DNA from: Letharia columbiana
Taxonomy: Eukaryota; Ascomycota; Lecanoromycetes; Lecanorales; Parmeliaceae
Direction: 5' to 3'
DNA: 64,000 nt
NCBI RefSeq assembly: GCF_014066305.1
Contig: NW_023501042.1
Location: 1-64,000 of the forward strand
Shown: positions 14,440 through 26,965 of the stretch, in pieces
How positions within the stretch are numbered: the stretch's first letter is position 1
Layout: each line of letters begins with the position of its first letter
The notes under the pieces: model-generated
Databases searched by the model: none
The model's input: only the letters and a program-made list of their open reading frames with translations
What the model was told of the DNA's origin: nothing
Translations under genes and position numbers: made by a program

Positions 14440-14825
14440 ATTCGACTATTATCTTTAAAGATTCGCTTTTAAAAGATAACTCTATATTCTTATAATAAAT
14501 AAGATATTAAATAGAATAATTAATAGAATTTAATCTTTTATTTACTAGCTAATAATAAGTCTTATAATTTAAATATCTAATTACGTTTAAAATTATAAAT
14601 ATAATTATCTTTATAATTATAATTAATATAAATTAAAACTTTCTATTAATATATAGCTTTTTTTAAAAGATTTATATAAGTGTAATTAAAGGTTAATATT
14701 CTTTTTTTAAGCGTTAAACGCTTAATAAGAAGTATTAGAAGATTTATATCTAGATATTTATTAACTATATATTAGAATTTACTTACTTTAAATTTTAGAT
14801 ATAAATATCTTTACTTTTAAATAAG
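14440..14825. repeat. Segment Z, inverted with respect to 46,917-47,240
   Basis: Reverse complement of 46,917-47,240. A landmark is gcgttaaacgcttaa at 14,711, which corresponds to the reversed word near 47,005. In the right-hand block a Helitron-sized insert follows this segment directly, while here unit Y adjoins it. Confidence 0.8.
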
Positions 14826-14914
14826 ATAAAGAAGCTATAAATTTAAGATCGAATATTACTAAAGATCGCCTACTATTTTCTACTATATTTTAAATATTTA
14901 TAATTATTAATATA

Positions 14915-15385
14915 CTCGTTAATAAGAAAGATATACTATTATTATACGAATTTAATCGCGATACTAATAGTAATTATTAAAATTAAAGCTATCGAATATA
15001 GAGATATTCGCTAATAAGAAAGATATACTATTACTATACGAATTTAATTACGATATTAATAATAATTATAGAAATTAAAGCTATCGAATATAGAAATACT
15101 CGCTAATAAAAAAGGCGTGCTATTATTATATAAATTTAATCGCGATATTAATAATAACTATAAAAACTAAAACTATTAAATATAGAAATACCCGCTAATA
15201 AGAAAGGCGTATTATTACTATATAAATTTAATCGCGATATTAGTAATAATTATAAAAACTAAAGTTATTAAATATAGAAATACTCGCTAATAAGAAAGAT
15301 ATACTATTATTATATAAATTTGGTCGCGATATTAATAATAACTATAGAAACTAAAATTATTAAATATAGAGATATAATCTTTAAT
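14915..15385 (+). repeat. 92-bp tandem repeat, five units
   Basis: The word aataagaaag (or a close variant) starts at 14,921, 15,013, 15,105, 15,197 and 15,289, giving an exact 92-bp period. Units differ by transitions. An inverted array of the same unit lies at 6,690-6,975. No coding periodicity is implied, because 92 is not divisible by three. Confidence 0.92.
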
Positions 15386-15399
15386 TTAATATAGATTCT

Positions 15400-16690
15400 A
15401 AAACGAGAAGCCTCTTTTATTAAAGTAGTAATATTTTTATAAACATATATCTATATTTAAATCGATTTAAGAAGTTTTATTTTATAAATATAAAATATAT
15501 AAAGTTATTAAATTAAGTATAATAGTTAAATATTATTAATTAAGCGTAATAAGTAGAATAATAATTAGAATATCTTATTCTTAACTTAGAATAGTTTTTC
15601 TTTTATTTATTATATATTTTCTTTTTATAAAAACTACGTCTAGACTTTAATAATACTATATTATTATTTATAAGCTTATATCTTATTATAATTATCTAAA
15701 AAATTATATATCTTTCGATTATAAAGTAATTCTTTTTATATAAAATATATATAATTAAATCGCTAGATATTAGTTAGTAATTTTCTTTATTTATAATTAT
15801 TAGAGAGTAAGTTATATTATTAAAATCGCTCGCTAATTTTATTTTTATAGCTTCTTAAAGTACGCTTAATATAGAGAATTAAATTTAAAGCGAATTAATC
15901 GAATTTAAAGTTATATAAATTAAGATCTCCTTTATTATCTAAATAAATATAATTTAAGAAATAATTAAATTTATTAATTTTTATAATTCGCGGATTTTCT
16001 TTAATATACGGGCTTTAAAGTCTAATTAGTAATAATTTAATTAGCGTATATAATTAATTTACTATTTAATTTAAATATATATAATTAATATAACTACGTA
16101 CTTTTCTTATTTATAGTTATATTTTTTAAACTTCGCGTATAATTTTCTAATCTTCGCCTTCGCGAAATCTTATTTTTACTTTACTTCGATAATTTAAATA
16201 AGCCTAAATTAATAGTTAATAAATTATTAAAAATTTTCTAAGCTTTCGCGATTATCGAGTTAATAACTTTAATAAATAATAATACTATATATTAACGAAT
16301 TATATTTAATATTATAATTAATTATTATATTAAGAGATATAGCGCTATTAGACGTATACTTACTTTATAAAAATAATATTATTAATTTAATTTAACTATA
16401 GAATATAAGAAAAATAATTTTATTTTCTTTAGATATAAATATTATTATAATAAACGAATATACTATAATATAATTACTATAATAATAAAAAGAATTTTTA
16501 AGAAAGAAGAGAGTGAATTAGAAAAGAATAATATTAAGTATTTATTATCGAGCTAATTAATATTATATAACTAAAATCTTATTAGAATAAAATACTATTT
16601 AAAGATAAATTAAGTTTAAATATTAATTAGAAAGCTAATTAGAAAAAGAGGTTAACTTCTTTTTTATTAATATATATCGTAAAGCTATAT
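15400..16690 (+). repeat. Inverted partner of 5,400-6,690
   Basis: Continues directly from the 92-bp array and matches 5,400-6,690 in reverse complement through to about tatataagcgctttt at 16,690. It continues rightwards into DNA that is absent from the left copy, which is cut by the family A LTR. Confidence 0.8.
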
Positions 16691-16699
16691 ATAAGCGCT

Positions 16700-18450
16700 T
16701 TTTTCTATATTTTAAATATACTTTAAATATTTATAGCTATATATATACGCCCTCTCTTATATTTCGTATATATTTCGTATATTTCAATATTCTTTATATA
16801 CGCGATATATTCACTAAAGATAATCTTATTAATTTAATTAATTTCTATTTAATCTCATATTTACTAATTATAAGAAGAGCTCTTTATTTTAATATTATAA
16901 CTTTATTAATTTATTATTCTTAGATATTAGATCGCGTATAGCTTATAATTAATTTACTTACTCTCTTCTCTTCTTTTACTCTAAAAATAGAAGAAGATAT
17001 TATTTCTTTTTCGCCTTCGTCTATAACGAATTAATTATTATTTTTATAAGATTAAAGATATTAATTTAAAGACGAGGTCGTTTAATTAAAAGCGGAGAAT
17101 ATAATACTTTAATATTTTAACGTCTAAGTAAAAGATATTATAATATTACTCGAATAAGAGAGAGTCGTATTAATAAGAAAGATTTTAAAATTTAAAAATA
17201 ATTTTAGTATAATAAAAGATTTAATTTTTATATATAAAAGATTTAGATAATAATTAGTTTAGCTAATTAAATTATTAAAGCGTTTAAATTAGATTTTAAT
17301 TCTATATTAATATCTAATAAAATTTATTTAATAATTTTAAGATATTAATATACGCTCTTATTAATATAGCTAATAATTAGAATATTAATTAAAAAAATAT
17401 AATTCTTAATTTTAATATTTAAAATAATATAGTAGTAAATAAGTACTAATATTAAAGTAAATAAAATATATATTATATTAAGTAGAAAAGCGTTAATAGC
17501 TAGACTAATTAAAGTTTTAAATTAATAAAGTTAAATATTAATTTTATATTAGTATTATTATATACTTTTAAATATATAACTACTAATTATAACGCTAATT
17601 AGAAAGAATTAATCTTTAATTTAAAATATCGAAAATAATATAACGATATATTATTAAAGCGATATAAGTTATTAAAGTAATATAAGTTTCTATTATAATA
17701 AGAAGATAGAATTTATATATTAAATATTAATTTTATTTTATTTCTAATATTTTATTTATTTACGTATCTCTTTTAATTTCTCTTTAAACGTCTTAATCTT
17801 ATAATATTAACTAAACCTTTATTTAGCGTAGATTTAACTTTCTTAACTAACGATACTTAGTATAAGATATTAATAAGTATATTTTAATATAAAGATAGTA
17901 ATAAATCTTACTTTTTTTTTAATATTAATAATAAAAAATAATAGATATAGTAATAAATAAAGATAGTATAAGTTATATAGAATTAGTTTAAATCTAATAA
18001 TAATCGTTAATCTATTTATTAAGGCTTAAAAATTAGAAAATTCTAGAAATAGATATAATTTAACGAATATACACTCGTTAATTCTAAAGAGTTATATATT
18101 ATTTATTATTACTATAATAAGATTTTAATTTATTTATTTATAGATTATAGAATAAATAATATAATAGTATATATTAAGTTTAAGAGATATATTAAGAAAT
18201 CTAGTTTAAATAGTTTATAATAAACGAACCTAGTTAATAGTTATAAAAATTAGATATATTTCTAAACTAGATAATATAGATTATTAATAAATAGAATAAT
18301 AAATAGAATATCTAACTTACTATTTATTTTAGAAAAAATAATATTAAGATTCTCTTATAATACTAGAAGACTGAAAGCTTATATATAAAGACTTTTCGAA
18401 ATAATTTCGTCGCTAGATCGTAAATATCGATATTTTATTTACGATTATTA
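16700..18450. other. Unassigned RIP-mutated DNA upstream of hAT remnant
   Basis: AT-rich DNA between the inverted repeat arm and the hAT transposase region. It may include the N-terminal part of the transposase or the element's own ends, but no motif was recognised. Confidence 0.45.
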
Positions 18451-19950
18451 ATAATTTTAAAATATTATAACTCTTATACTATCTCGACTCTAATATATAA
18501 TTAGAATTAATATTTACTATAAAGAATTAGCTAATAAGAAAAGCTATAGAGCTAAAGATAGAATTATTAAAGAATTTATTAGTCGATAATATTAAAGTCT
18601 CTCTAGCTCTAGATTATTAATTATTTTATAACTATTAATTATTTATAATAATTCTAGCCTTTTTATTAGTATTAATTAATAATAATATAAGATTTTTATA
18701 GACTTCGAATATATCGAAGATAAATATACTAGCTAGAAATTTATAAGTATTATTAATTTAATTCTTATAAAATATAAGATTTAAAATTATATATTTAAAC
18801 TTATAATTAATAACGCTAGTAATAATAATATACTCTTCGAAGATTTAATTACTTATCTTTCTATTTCCGTAATAAAAAACTCGCTTAATATTAAAGAATT
18901 TAAATTTTTAAATTATTTATAATATATTCTTTATATAGCGTATATTATTTAATTAATCTTAAAAGAACTTCTAGATAATATTAGAGTTATTTTAATAAAT
19001 AAGAAATTTTAAAGAAGCTAAGATAATAAAGAAGATAAGAATTAAGTTTAAATAAGTATAATTAATCTATCGATAACTCTAATAAAGATATAATATTTTT
19101 TATTATTATTCTAATTATTATATTATTAATTATATTAAGATTTAAAAAATCGCTATATATATTAATATTAGCGACTAGCGTAAAGAGATCTTTTTTATAT
19201 TATAAGCTAAACGACTTTAAAATAAAAATATTTTAATATTAGATAAATATTAATTTTTTAAAAAAAAGTAATATTATTAAAGACGCTCTTTTAAGCTTTT
19301 TTAGAATATTAAAACTCGCTAAAATTTAACTTATTAGATATTAATCCGCGCTTTACTTCTTTATATTAATATTATATACTTTTTAGAGAATAGATTAATT
19401 ATTTATTTAAAATTAAGTAATAAGAAATAATTATAGATAGAAACTATAGTCTAGATATTTAAATAATTTTTAATTAATTTCTAATAGATTTAATATTTAA
19501 TTCAGCTTATTAGATCTTTTTATAAATTTATAAAATTAATAAATAAAGAAAAGAAGGCTATAATTTACTACATTTTTAATATTTATAATTATCTATTTAA
19601 CTATATAGATAAAGAGCTTAGGAAATTAAGAAGAAAGAGAATTCTTTAAAAAAAAGAACTTCTTAAAGCTTTTAAGGCGGCTCGCGAGAAATTAACTATC
19701 TACTATAATCGAATTTAATTAGATTTAAACTATCTATATAAATAAACTACGCTTTTATATTTAAGTTATAATAATATAAAATTAAAGAAATTAAATTAAA
19801 AGATTAATATTAAAGAGAAGTTATAGATAAAGATCTACTAGAAAGCGCTTAGAAAGATATTCTAAAATTATTAAAATATTAATATAAGTAGTTAATTATA
19901 AAGAGCTAAGCGAATAAGTTAATTAAATAAAAATATATTTAATTAAGCGA
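18450..19950 (+). pseudogene. Fossil hAT-family transposase
   Basis: Translation of 18,801-18,850 reads LIINNASNNNILFEDLI, matching the DNASNND-type signature of hAT transposases after allowing RIP changes of D to N and T to I. At about 19,590-19,730 the frame reads NYLFNYIDKELRKLRRKRI and then AFKAAREKLTIYYNRI, as in the C-terminal half of fungal hAT proteins, where a region of the form (A)..KL..YY..T precedes the dimerisation region. Stops interrupt the frame throughout. hAT enzymes catalyse cut-and-paste transposition in the nucleus. Element ends and target-site duplication were not found. Confidence 0.75.
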
Positions 19951-20990
19951 TAAAATCTAAAGTTAAGAATTTAGATAATAAGGATAAATATAATTAGCTT
20001 TAGTGATATAGATAAAACGATAAGTCTTCTAATTATTATTCTAATTATAATCTTATCTTTAATCTTTATAAAGCTTCTTTTAATAATCTAGCGAATCTTT
20101 CGATTCTAAAATAATAAAAGAAATTAAAGTTTAAATATATTATAGTTACTCAAATAGCTTATAATATTTTTTATTCTCCCGCGGAGACTATTACGTATAA
20201 GCGATATTTCTTAATAGCTAAAAGATATTATAATACTTAGAAGTATTATTTATTAATAATATTTTATACTCTAATAATAATTCTTTATACGAAGTATTAA
20301 GAAAATAAGTTTAAATAGATTAGACTTAATTTTAAAGAAGATCTTAATATATTAGATTAGACTAAAAAAGCTAATAATACTTTATATAAAAATTTAATTA
20401 ATAACTATAATAATTATATTAGCGAAGATAACGAGCTTATAAAAAGTACTTCGATAAGTTTAATATTTATAAGTTTATTAAGATATATTACTAATACTCT
20501 ATAATATATAGAGAAATAATTAATAAGCTTATAATTAGAGAAGATTAATAATAATAGATTTAATCTCGATAAAGAGATTTAAAATAACTCGAAAAGCGAA
20601 TTTATTTATAAATAGTTAATAAGTTTAATTAGATAAAGATAGACTTAAGGAATTTAAAAGAATTATAATAGAGTAGAATAGAAGAGTAACGAAGGGTTTA
20701 AGAGAAGAATAAATATAAAGTTTATTAAGCTTATTTAACGCGTTAAGATAAATATATAAATAGAGATAATTATAGAATTTTATTCTTATAATATTTAAAG
20801 ATTTAAAATTTAGAATATTCTTTTATATTATAATTTTAAGAAGAAGAATAAAGACGCTTATAGTTCTAATTATTATTCTAATTATTACTATTAATAAGAA
20901 GATAAATAGCTATATTAAATTACTCTTTATATTCCCTCTCTCTTAATAAAGAAGAATAAATATATTCTATATATCTTAGTCGGATTATTC
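19950..20990. other. Unassigned RIP-mutated DNA
   Basis: AT-rich stretch between the hAT remnant and repeat B copy 3. It may include the transposase C-terminus. No other family was recognised. Confidence 0.45.
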
Positions 20991-20991
20991 T

Positions 20992-21207
20992 ATAAATATA
21001 GAAATCTTAACCGAGATATTTTATATATATATCATTTCATAATATAATACTACAGATATATTATATCGTAAGATATCCCGCTAAGATCCCGAACCCATAT
21101 TAGAAAAATGAAATGATATCCGACCCTACTTATACCATACCCGGGTACGGTATAGTATCACTTGATATGGAATATCCTATGAAATATACTATACCTTTTC
21201 GGCCAGT
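20992..21207 (+). repeat. Repeat B, copy 3, largely unmutated
   Basis: About 216 bp that keeps many CpA and TpG words (for example aaaatgaaatgatatcc and tatcacttgatatgg) inside a block otherwise stripped of them. It aligns closely with the RIPped copy 1 at 7,087-7,302 on the opposite strand and so gives a near-ancestral form. It contains the near palindrome taccatacccgggtacggta. The right end ttttcggccagta matches the end of the other copies. Confidence 0.85.
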
Positions 21208-21329
21208 AACTATAGCCCTTTAAACGCGATCTATATTACTTTAAATATATTTAAAAACTTATTTTATATAATTCGTAATATTCTTCGTCTAAGTAGTATT
21301 AAAACGCTTATATATAATCTTATAATCGA

Positions 21330-22460
21330 TAATATTTAAATTAAAAGTTATTTAAGAATAAAACTTTTTATTTATAAGAAAAGATAGAATATTAATAGTT
21401 AATAAAATAGTATTATTATCGATAAACTCGATAATAGATAATTATCTTATCTAGTTATTCTATATATAATTATAATATATTTAAAGATAACGCTTTATAT
21501 CTTAATTCGCTTATTTAATCTATTTATTAATTTTAGAATAAAAGACTATTAATAGCTTAGCTATAATATCTAGTCTCTTATAAAAAAACTTTTATATAAT
21601 AATTATAAATTAGAAATCTCGATTTAATATTATTAAGATTAATAGATTATATAGACGAAATATTTTCTTAAATAATAAGTTAACTATCTTCTTAATAATA
21701 ATATCTTTATTAATATTAAAATAGATTATATAATAATATTTCTTAATAAGTTAATTAATTACTATTTAAATAGTATTATAGTTATTAGATATAGATAAGT
21801 CTATAACGAAGTCGATTAATATATCTTATTATTATTTCTATAGAATTAATAGAGACTATAATAAACTATACTCTTAATTATGAGATATCTTTACTCTTTA
21901 ATAGATATAATAATTCTTAACGTAGATAATTACGATAGCTCTTATATCTTATTAATAATATTCTCTTTTAAGTAGTTTATAAATATATATTATCTCGAAA
22001 TAGCTATAGAATAGTTAATCGTAAATCTCTCGAATAATATCGATATATATATTATTAAATATTTATAAACGATTCTTATAATAAAGTACTTCGTCTTATA
22101 CGAAGTATTTACTAAAAGTAATTTCTTAAAACTTATTCTTATTTTCGATAATAGCGTTACGAATTTTTATATAATATTTATCTTTCTTATTAATCTCTAC
22201 TACTTTATAATAAATAAAATTATTAATTATATATATATCGATATATTTATTATTTAATTTTAATTAATTAGAAATAAGAATTATTTAATACTATTAATAT
22301 AATCGTTTATTCTTAAAATCGATTAATTTATATTCAGCTATTTATATAAATATATTAATCTTAATATTCTAAGATTTAAATCGATAAATAATCTTTATAT
22401 TAAATTTTAATAATATATTTAAATACTAAGTCTAGCGTCGACTAAAATTTCTTTTCTTAG
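21330..22460 (-). pseudogene. Fossil Ty3/gypsy integrase fragment
   Basis: Minus-strand translation around 21,770-21,826 reads DILIDFVIDLSISNNYNTI, the start of the Ty3/gypsy integrase core with its first catalytic Asp region. Around 21,360-21,420 it reads DNNTILLTINILSFL, equivalent to the conserved N-N-x-x-x-x-x-T-x-x-x-P-F stretch. An upstream region near 21,900-22,000 resembles the zinc-binding N-terminus. Integrase joins retrotransposon cDNA to the genome; this copy is dead. It belongs to a family different from A. Its C-terminal side ends at repeat B copy 3, so the two may be parts of one element or a nested insertion. Confidence 0.75.
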
Positions 22461-24452
22461 CGAAATATATTAATTCTTTATAATCGATAAAGATTATAAA
22501 TATAAAAATTTATATAATTAATATAACTAAATATCTTATCTTTATATTTAATTATTTTATTATTCTATTATTTTTTATTATAATTTTATTATAACTCTAT
22601 TAAATTAGATAATATATTCGAAAAATCTTAATTAAGCTAATATTTATATTTTAATTAACTTATAATATATCTTATATTTATATACTTCTACTTTTATATT
22701 AAAATTTAAAAATTTTTTTCTTAATTTAATCTAAATTTATATAAAACTTTTTTTTTAATTTAAATTATTAAAACTATTCTATATTAAAATTATCTTATTT
22801 AATAAAATAATAATAAAATAATATAAAATAATATTATTCTAACAAGTTATTAATAAGTTATTAATTAATTATAAAAAAAAATAGTATAAACGAATTATTT
22901 TATTTAATAAGAGACCTTAAAAAGTTTAAAGAAGATTTTCTTCTTCTCTTCTCTTCTTTATTCTTTCTCTATTTAAAAAATCTTTTCTCTCTCTCTTACT
23001 TTTACTTTCTCTCTCTTCTTTTTACTTTTAATTATTTTCTCTTTCTCCTCTCTCTCTTTACTTTTAATTTTTTTTTCTTTCTCTCTCTCTTTTACTTTTA
23101 ATTATCTTTCTTTTTTCTCTCTCTTTTACTTTTTAATTATCTTTTCTTCTTTTCCTCTCTCTCTTACTTTTATTTTTTTTTTTTCTCTCTTTTCTTCTCT
23201 CTCTTTTTTTTCTCTCTCTTTTATTTTTAATTATTCTCTTTTTTTTCTCTCTCTTCTTTTTTAATTATTCTTTTTTTTTTTTCTTTTTTTTAATTATTTT
23301 TTCTCTTTTACTTTTAATTTCTCTCTCTTTTCTCCCTTTATAATTTAAATTAATTTTTAAAAACGATTAAGATATTTAATTATATATATATTTATTCTAA
23401 TATCCTATATAAATTTTCTACTTTTTATTAAAAAACGATTTTTTTAATTTTTTTTTTTTTATATATCTAGTATCTATTAAAAATCTATTAAAATATAATT
23501 AATAAATATATAAAGGGGTATAATTTAAAGTATAAGTAATATAAGATATATTAAATTAAGTTCTTTTAATAGAATAGACTTAGAATATTCGAAATACTCG
23601 CCCTTTAATCTAATTAATATTTAATTTATAAATTAAATTTATTTAAAAGCGCTTCTTATTTAGAGGATTATTTTAATTTAAAATTAACTTATAAATAAGA
23701 TTACTATTTAAATAAAAACTTAGATCTTTAAAAGATTGTAAATAAAGAATTAATTTTTTCGCTATAATTATTTGAGAAAATAGATTTTAAATTAATTTAT
23801 TTAAATCGATTTTTAAATATAATTATTTATTTTATAATCGCTAAATTATTAATTATAAATCGAGTTATTTATAATAGCGTAGATCTTTTAAGAGACTATT
23901 ATTAACTTTAATTTAAATAATAAATTATCTTATTTAATTATTATTCTTTTAAATTTTATCTATTTTATTATAAGAAGATTTATAAAATATAATTTAAATA
24001 AGAATAATTTAAAGATTTATAGACTAATTTTATAAACTCTATAAAAATTTATAAATAATTAATTAATAATTATTATTATTTTAAGATATTCGAGAGTTAA
24101 TTAAAGTCGATATTTATAAGAAGCTTATTCGCTACTTCGTTATATAGCGAAGAATCTATATAATTAATAGCGAATATTTTTTATTTAAGAGGCGTATAAT
24201 ATAGTATAAACCGATATTTAGCGTCGCGAATTCTTATATTTATCTTAAATTATCTTTTAAATAATTTAAAGAAAATTATTAAATAGCTTATAAAGATCTT
24301 TTAATAACTTTAATCTCGAGAGTTTCTTAAATTAGATATTAAACTTTAATCCTTTTTTTAATCTTATAAATATTCTAATTATTTCTTCGAAAATAAGATA
24401 TAACTAGATATAAACGCTTTTTAAGAATATATAATTAAACTCTTAAGATAAA
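22460..24452. other. Probable rDNA spacer / 5' external transcribed spacer and flanking AT-rich DNA
   Basis: No coding was recognised. Position just upstream of the fossil 18S suggests that at least the right part is RIPped intergenic spacer and 5' ETS. It includes the pyrimidine tract listed separately and many mononucleotide T runs. Confidence 0.5.
22930..23345 (+). repeat. CT-rich (polypyrimidine) tract
   Basis: About 415 bp made almost entirely of C and T, with recurring words such as ctctctctcttttactttt. Cytosines in CpT or CpC are poor RIP targets, which explains why they persist while CpA is gone elsewhere. It lies about 1.1 kb upstream of the fossil 18S and is plausibly a low-complexity part of an rDNA spacer. 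Confidence 0.8.
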
Positions 24453-26469
24453 TATCTAATTAATTCTACTAATAGTTATATACTTATTTTAAAAATTAAA
24501 TTATATATATTTAAATATAAATAATCTATATAATAAAACTATAAATAGTTTATTAAATTAATTATTATTTATTTAATAATATTTTTCTATTTAAATATCT
24601 ATAATAATTCTAGAGCTAATATATACTAAAAATCTTAATTTTAAAAGAAGTATATTTATTAGATAAAAAATTAATGCTCTTCAAGGTTTCTTAATAATTT
24701 ATAATAACTTAATAAATTATATAGCCTTACGTCGGCGATAATTTATTTAAATTTCTACTCTATTAACTTTCGATAATAGAATAATAATTTATTATAATTT
24801 CTATAGATAAAATAATATTTATTATTTATAAATATAATCGTTAAAGAGGCTTTTAAGCTCTCTCGACGATATCGCTAGCTTTAAAAAGATTTTTTATAAA
24901 AATTAATTTAAAAACGAGCTTCGCTTTAAAGTCGCTTAAATATATATAAAGCGATAGACCTTATCTAACTTAAGACTTTTGATATATACTATCGCTTAAT
25001 TACATCGTTAAGTTAAATAAATAAATAAAAAATTAAAATTTTATTTTAAAGAGAGAGCTTAAGAAATAGCTACTATATTTAAGAAAGATAGTAAATATAT
25101 AAATTATTTAATTTTAATATAGAGAAGATAATAATAATAAATATTAATATAGGGCTCTTTTAAATTTTATAATTAAAATAAATATAATTTAAATTCTTTA
25201 ATAAGAAATAATTAAAGAATAAGTTTAATATTAGTAATCGCGGTAATTTTAGCTTTAATAGTATATATTAAAGTTATTATAATTAAAAAGCTCGTAGTTA
25301 AAACTTAATTCTAGCTAATTAATTCGTCTTATTATATATATTAATTTAATTAAAACTTTTCTTTTAAAAAGCTATATAATCTTTATTAGTCGTATTAAAG
25401 ATTTAAAACTTTTATTTTAAAAAAATTAGAGTATTTAAAGTAGATTTATATTTAAATATATTAATATAAAATAATAAAATAGAATATATAATTCTATTTT
25501 ATTAATTTCTAGAATTATTATAATAATTAATAGAGATAATTAGGGATATTAATATTTAATTATTAGAGGTGAAATTCTTAAATTTATTAAAGACTAACTA
25601 TTACGAAAGTATTTATTAAAAATATTTTTATTAATTAATAAATAAAAGTTAGAGAATTAAAGATAATTAGATATTATCGTAGTCTTAATTATAAACTATA
25701 TTAATTAAAAATTAAATAATATTATTATTTTAACTTATTTAATATTCTATAAGAAATTAAAATTTTTAAATTTTAAAGAGAGTATAATTATAAGATTAAA
25801 ATTTAAAGATATTAATAAAAGAGTATTATTAGATATAAAGTCTATAATTTAATTTAACTTAATATAAAAAAATTTATTAGATCTAGATATATTAAGAATT
25901 AATAAATTAAAAGCTCTTTTTTAATTATATAAATAATAATATATAATTATTCTTAGTTAATAAAGTAATTTATCTACTTAATTATAATAATAAATAAAAT
26001 TTTAATTTATTAAATAGTTAGATTAGCTTTAATTAATTATTAACTTTTTAAAGAAATTATTAATTTAAATTAATAAAAGTTTAAGATAATAATAGATTTA
26101 TAATACTCTTAGATATTTTAAATTATACGCGTATTATATTAATAAAAATAATAAGTAATTTATCTTAATTAAAAGATTTAGATAATCTTATTAAACTCTA
26201 TTATATTAAAAATAAAGTATTATAATTATTACTCTTTAATAAAAAATATCTAATAAATATAAGTTATTAGCTTATATTAATTACGTCTTTATTCTTTATA
26301 TATATCGTTTATCACTATTATTAATTAAATAATTTAATAAAATCTTTAAATTAATTTTAAAAGATTAATAATAATTATTTAAAATTAAAAAGTTTATTAA
26401 ATTTAATTATTTAGAGAAAGTAAAAGTTATAATAAGATTTTTATAGATAAATCTATAAAAGAATTATTA
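24453..26469 (+). pseudogene. RIP-destroyed 18S (SSU) rRNA gene
   Basis: The whole fungal 18S can be followed in order. The start tatctaattaattctact corresponds to the SSU 5' end. The words gtatatattaaagttatt and aaaaagctcgtagtta lie at about 25,260-25,300, ggtgaaattctta at 25,568, and the 3' end gaattatta is at 26,461-26,469. Differences are C to T and G to A transitions. Length is about 2,017 bp; removing the insert at 24,811-25,025 leaves about 1,802 bp, normal for fungal 18S. The rRNA of the small ribosomal subunit could not be made functionally from this copy. Confidence 0.93.
24811..25025 (+). other. About 215-bp insert inside the fossil 18S
   Basis: The 18S sequence breaks after the equivalent of gggtaa and resumes with the equivalent of cggggaattaggg. 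The interior does not match 18S. It contains a potential 9-10 bp stem (agcgatag near 24,952 with ctatcgct near 24,990) and keeps a few CA/TG words (ttttgat, ttacatcg). Size and a clean position in conserved rRNA suggest a degenerate rDNA intron, but a complete group I core was not identified; a short transposon is an alternative. Confidence 0.6.
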
Positions 26470-26655
26470 TTAAGAGAGAGACTTCATATTTTTAAGAGTT
26501 TTATCTCTTAACTCTTTACTTATTATATATCTATCTTTATTACTTTAGCGAGCCTTAAATCTTTCTTACGCTAACTTCTAAATTAATAAATATTTATTAA
26601 AAATTTATTAAAATCTATTTTAATTAGTAACGTTTAAGTAAAAATATAATAGTAA
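26470..26655 (+). other. RIPped ITS1
   Basis: Spacer of about 186 bp between the 18S 3' end and the 5.8S start. The retained word ctttagcgagcc resembles the ctttggcgggcc typical of many Pezizomycotina ITS1 sequences. Confidence 0.8.
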
Positions 26656-26813
26656 AAACTTTTAATAATAAATCTCTTAATTTTAATATTAATAAAGAAT
26701 ATAGCGAAATGCGATAAGTAATATAAATTATAGAATTTAGTAAATTATCGAATCTTTAAATATATATTACATCTCCTCGATATTTCGAAGGATATATCTA
26801 TTTAAGCGTTATT
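26656..26813 (+). pseudogene. RIP-destroyed 5.8S rRNA gene
   Basis: Follows the fungal 5.8S closely over 158 bp, with aatctctta, tagcgaaatgcgataagtaa and atcgaatctttaaa in order. The changes are CA to TA and TG to TA. The central gcgaaatgcgataag is unmutated. Position between ITS1 and ITS2 is as in a normal unit. Confidence 0.95.
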
Positions 26814-26965
26814 ATACTTCTTAAATATAGCTTAATATTAAATTTTCGCTTTTATAATATATTTAAAAATTAATAATAGTTCGATATAACTTTAAGCGTA
26901 GTAAATTTTTATTTATTTTAAAAGTTTACGCTATATTTAATTAGATAATCTTCTTTATTTTAATA
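26814..26965 (+). other. RIPped ITS2
   Basis: About 150 bp between 5.8S and 28S. Contains ctttaagcgtagtaaat, a word common near the end of ITS2 in several Pezizomycotina classes including Leotiomycetes. It is too mutated for a firm placement. Confidence 0.75.

Noticed and set aside
14915..15385. CRISPR-like array
   Set aside because: Whole 92-bp units are repeated with no conserved-repeat/unique-spacer alternation, and the genome is eukaryotic.
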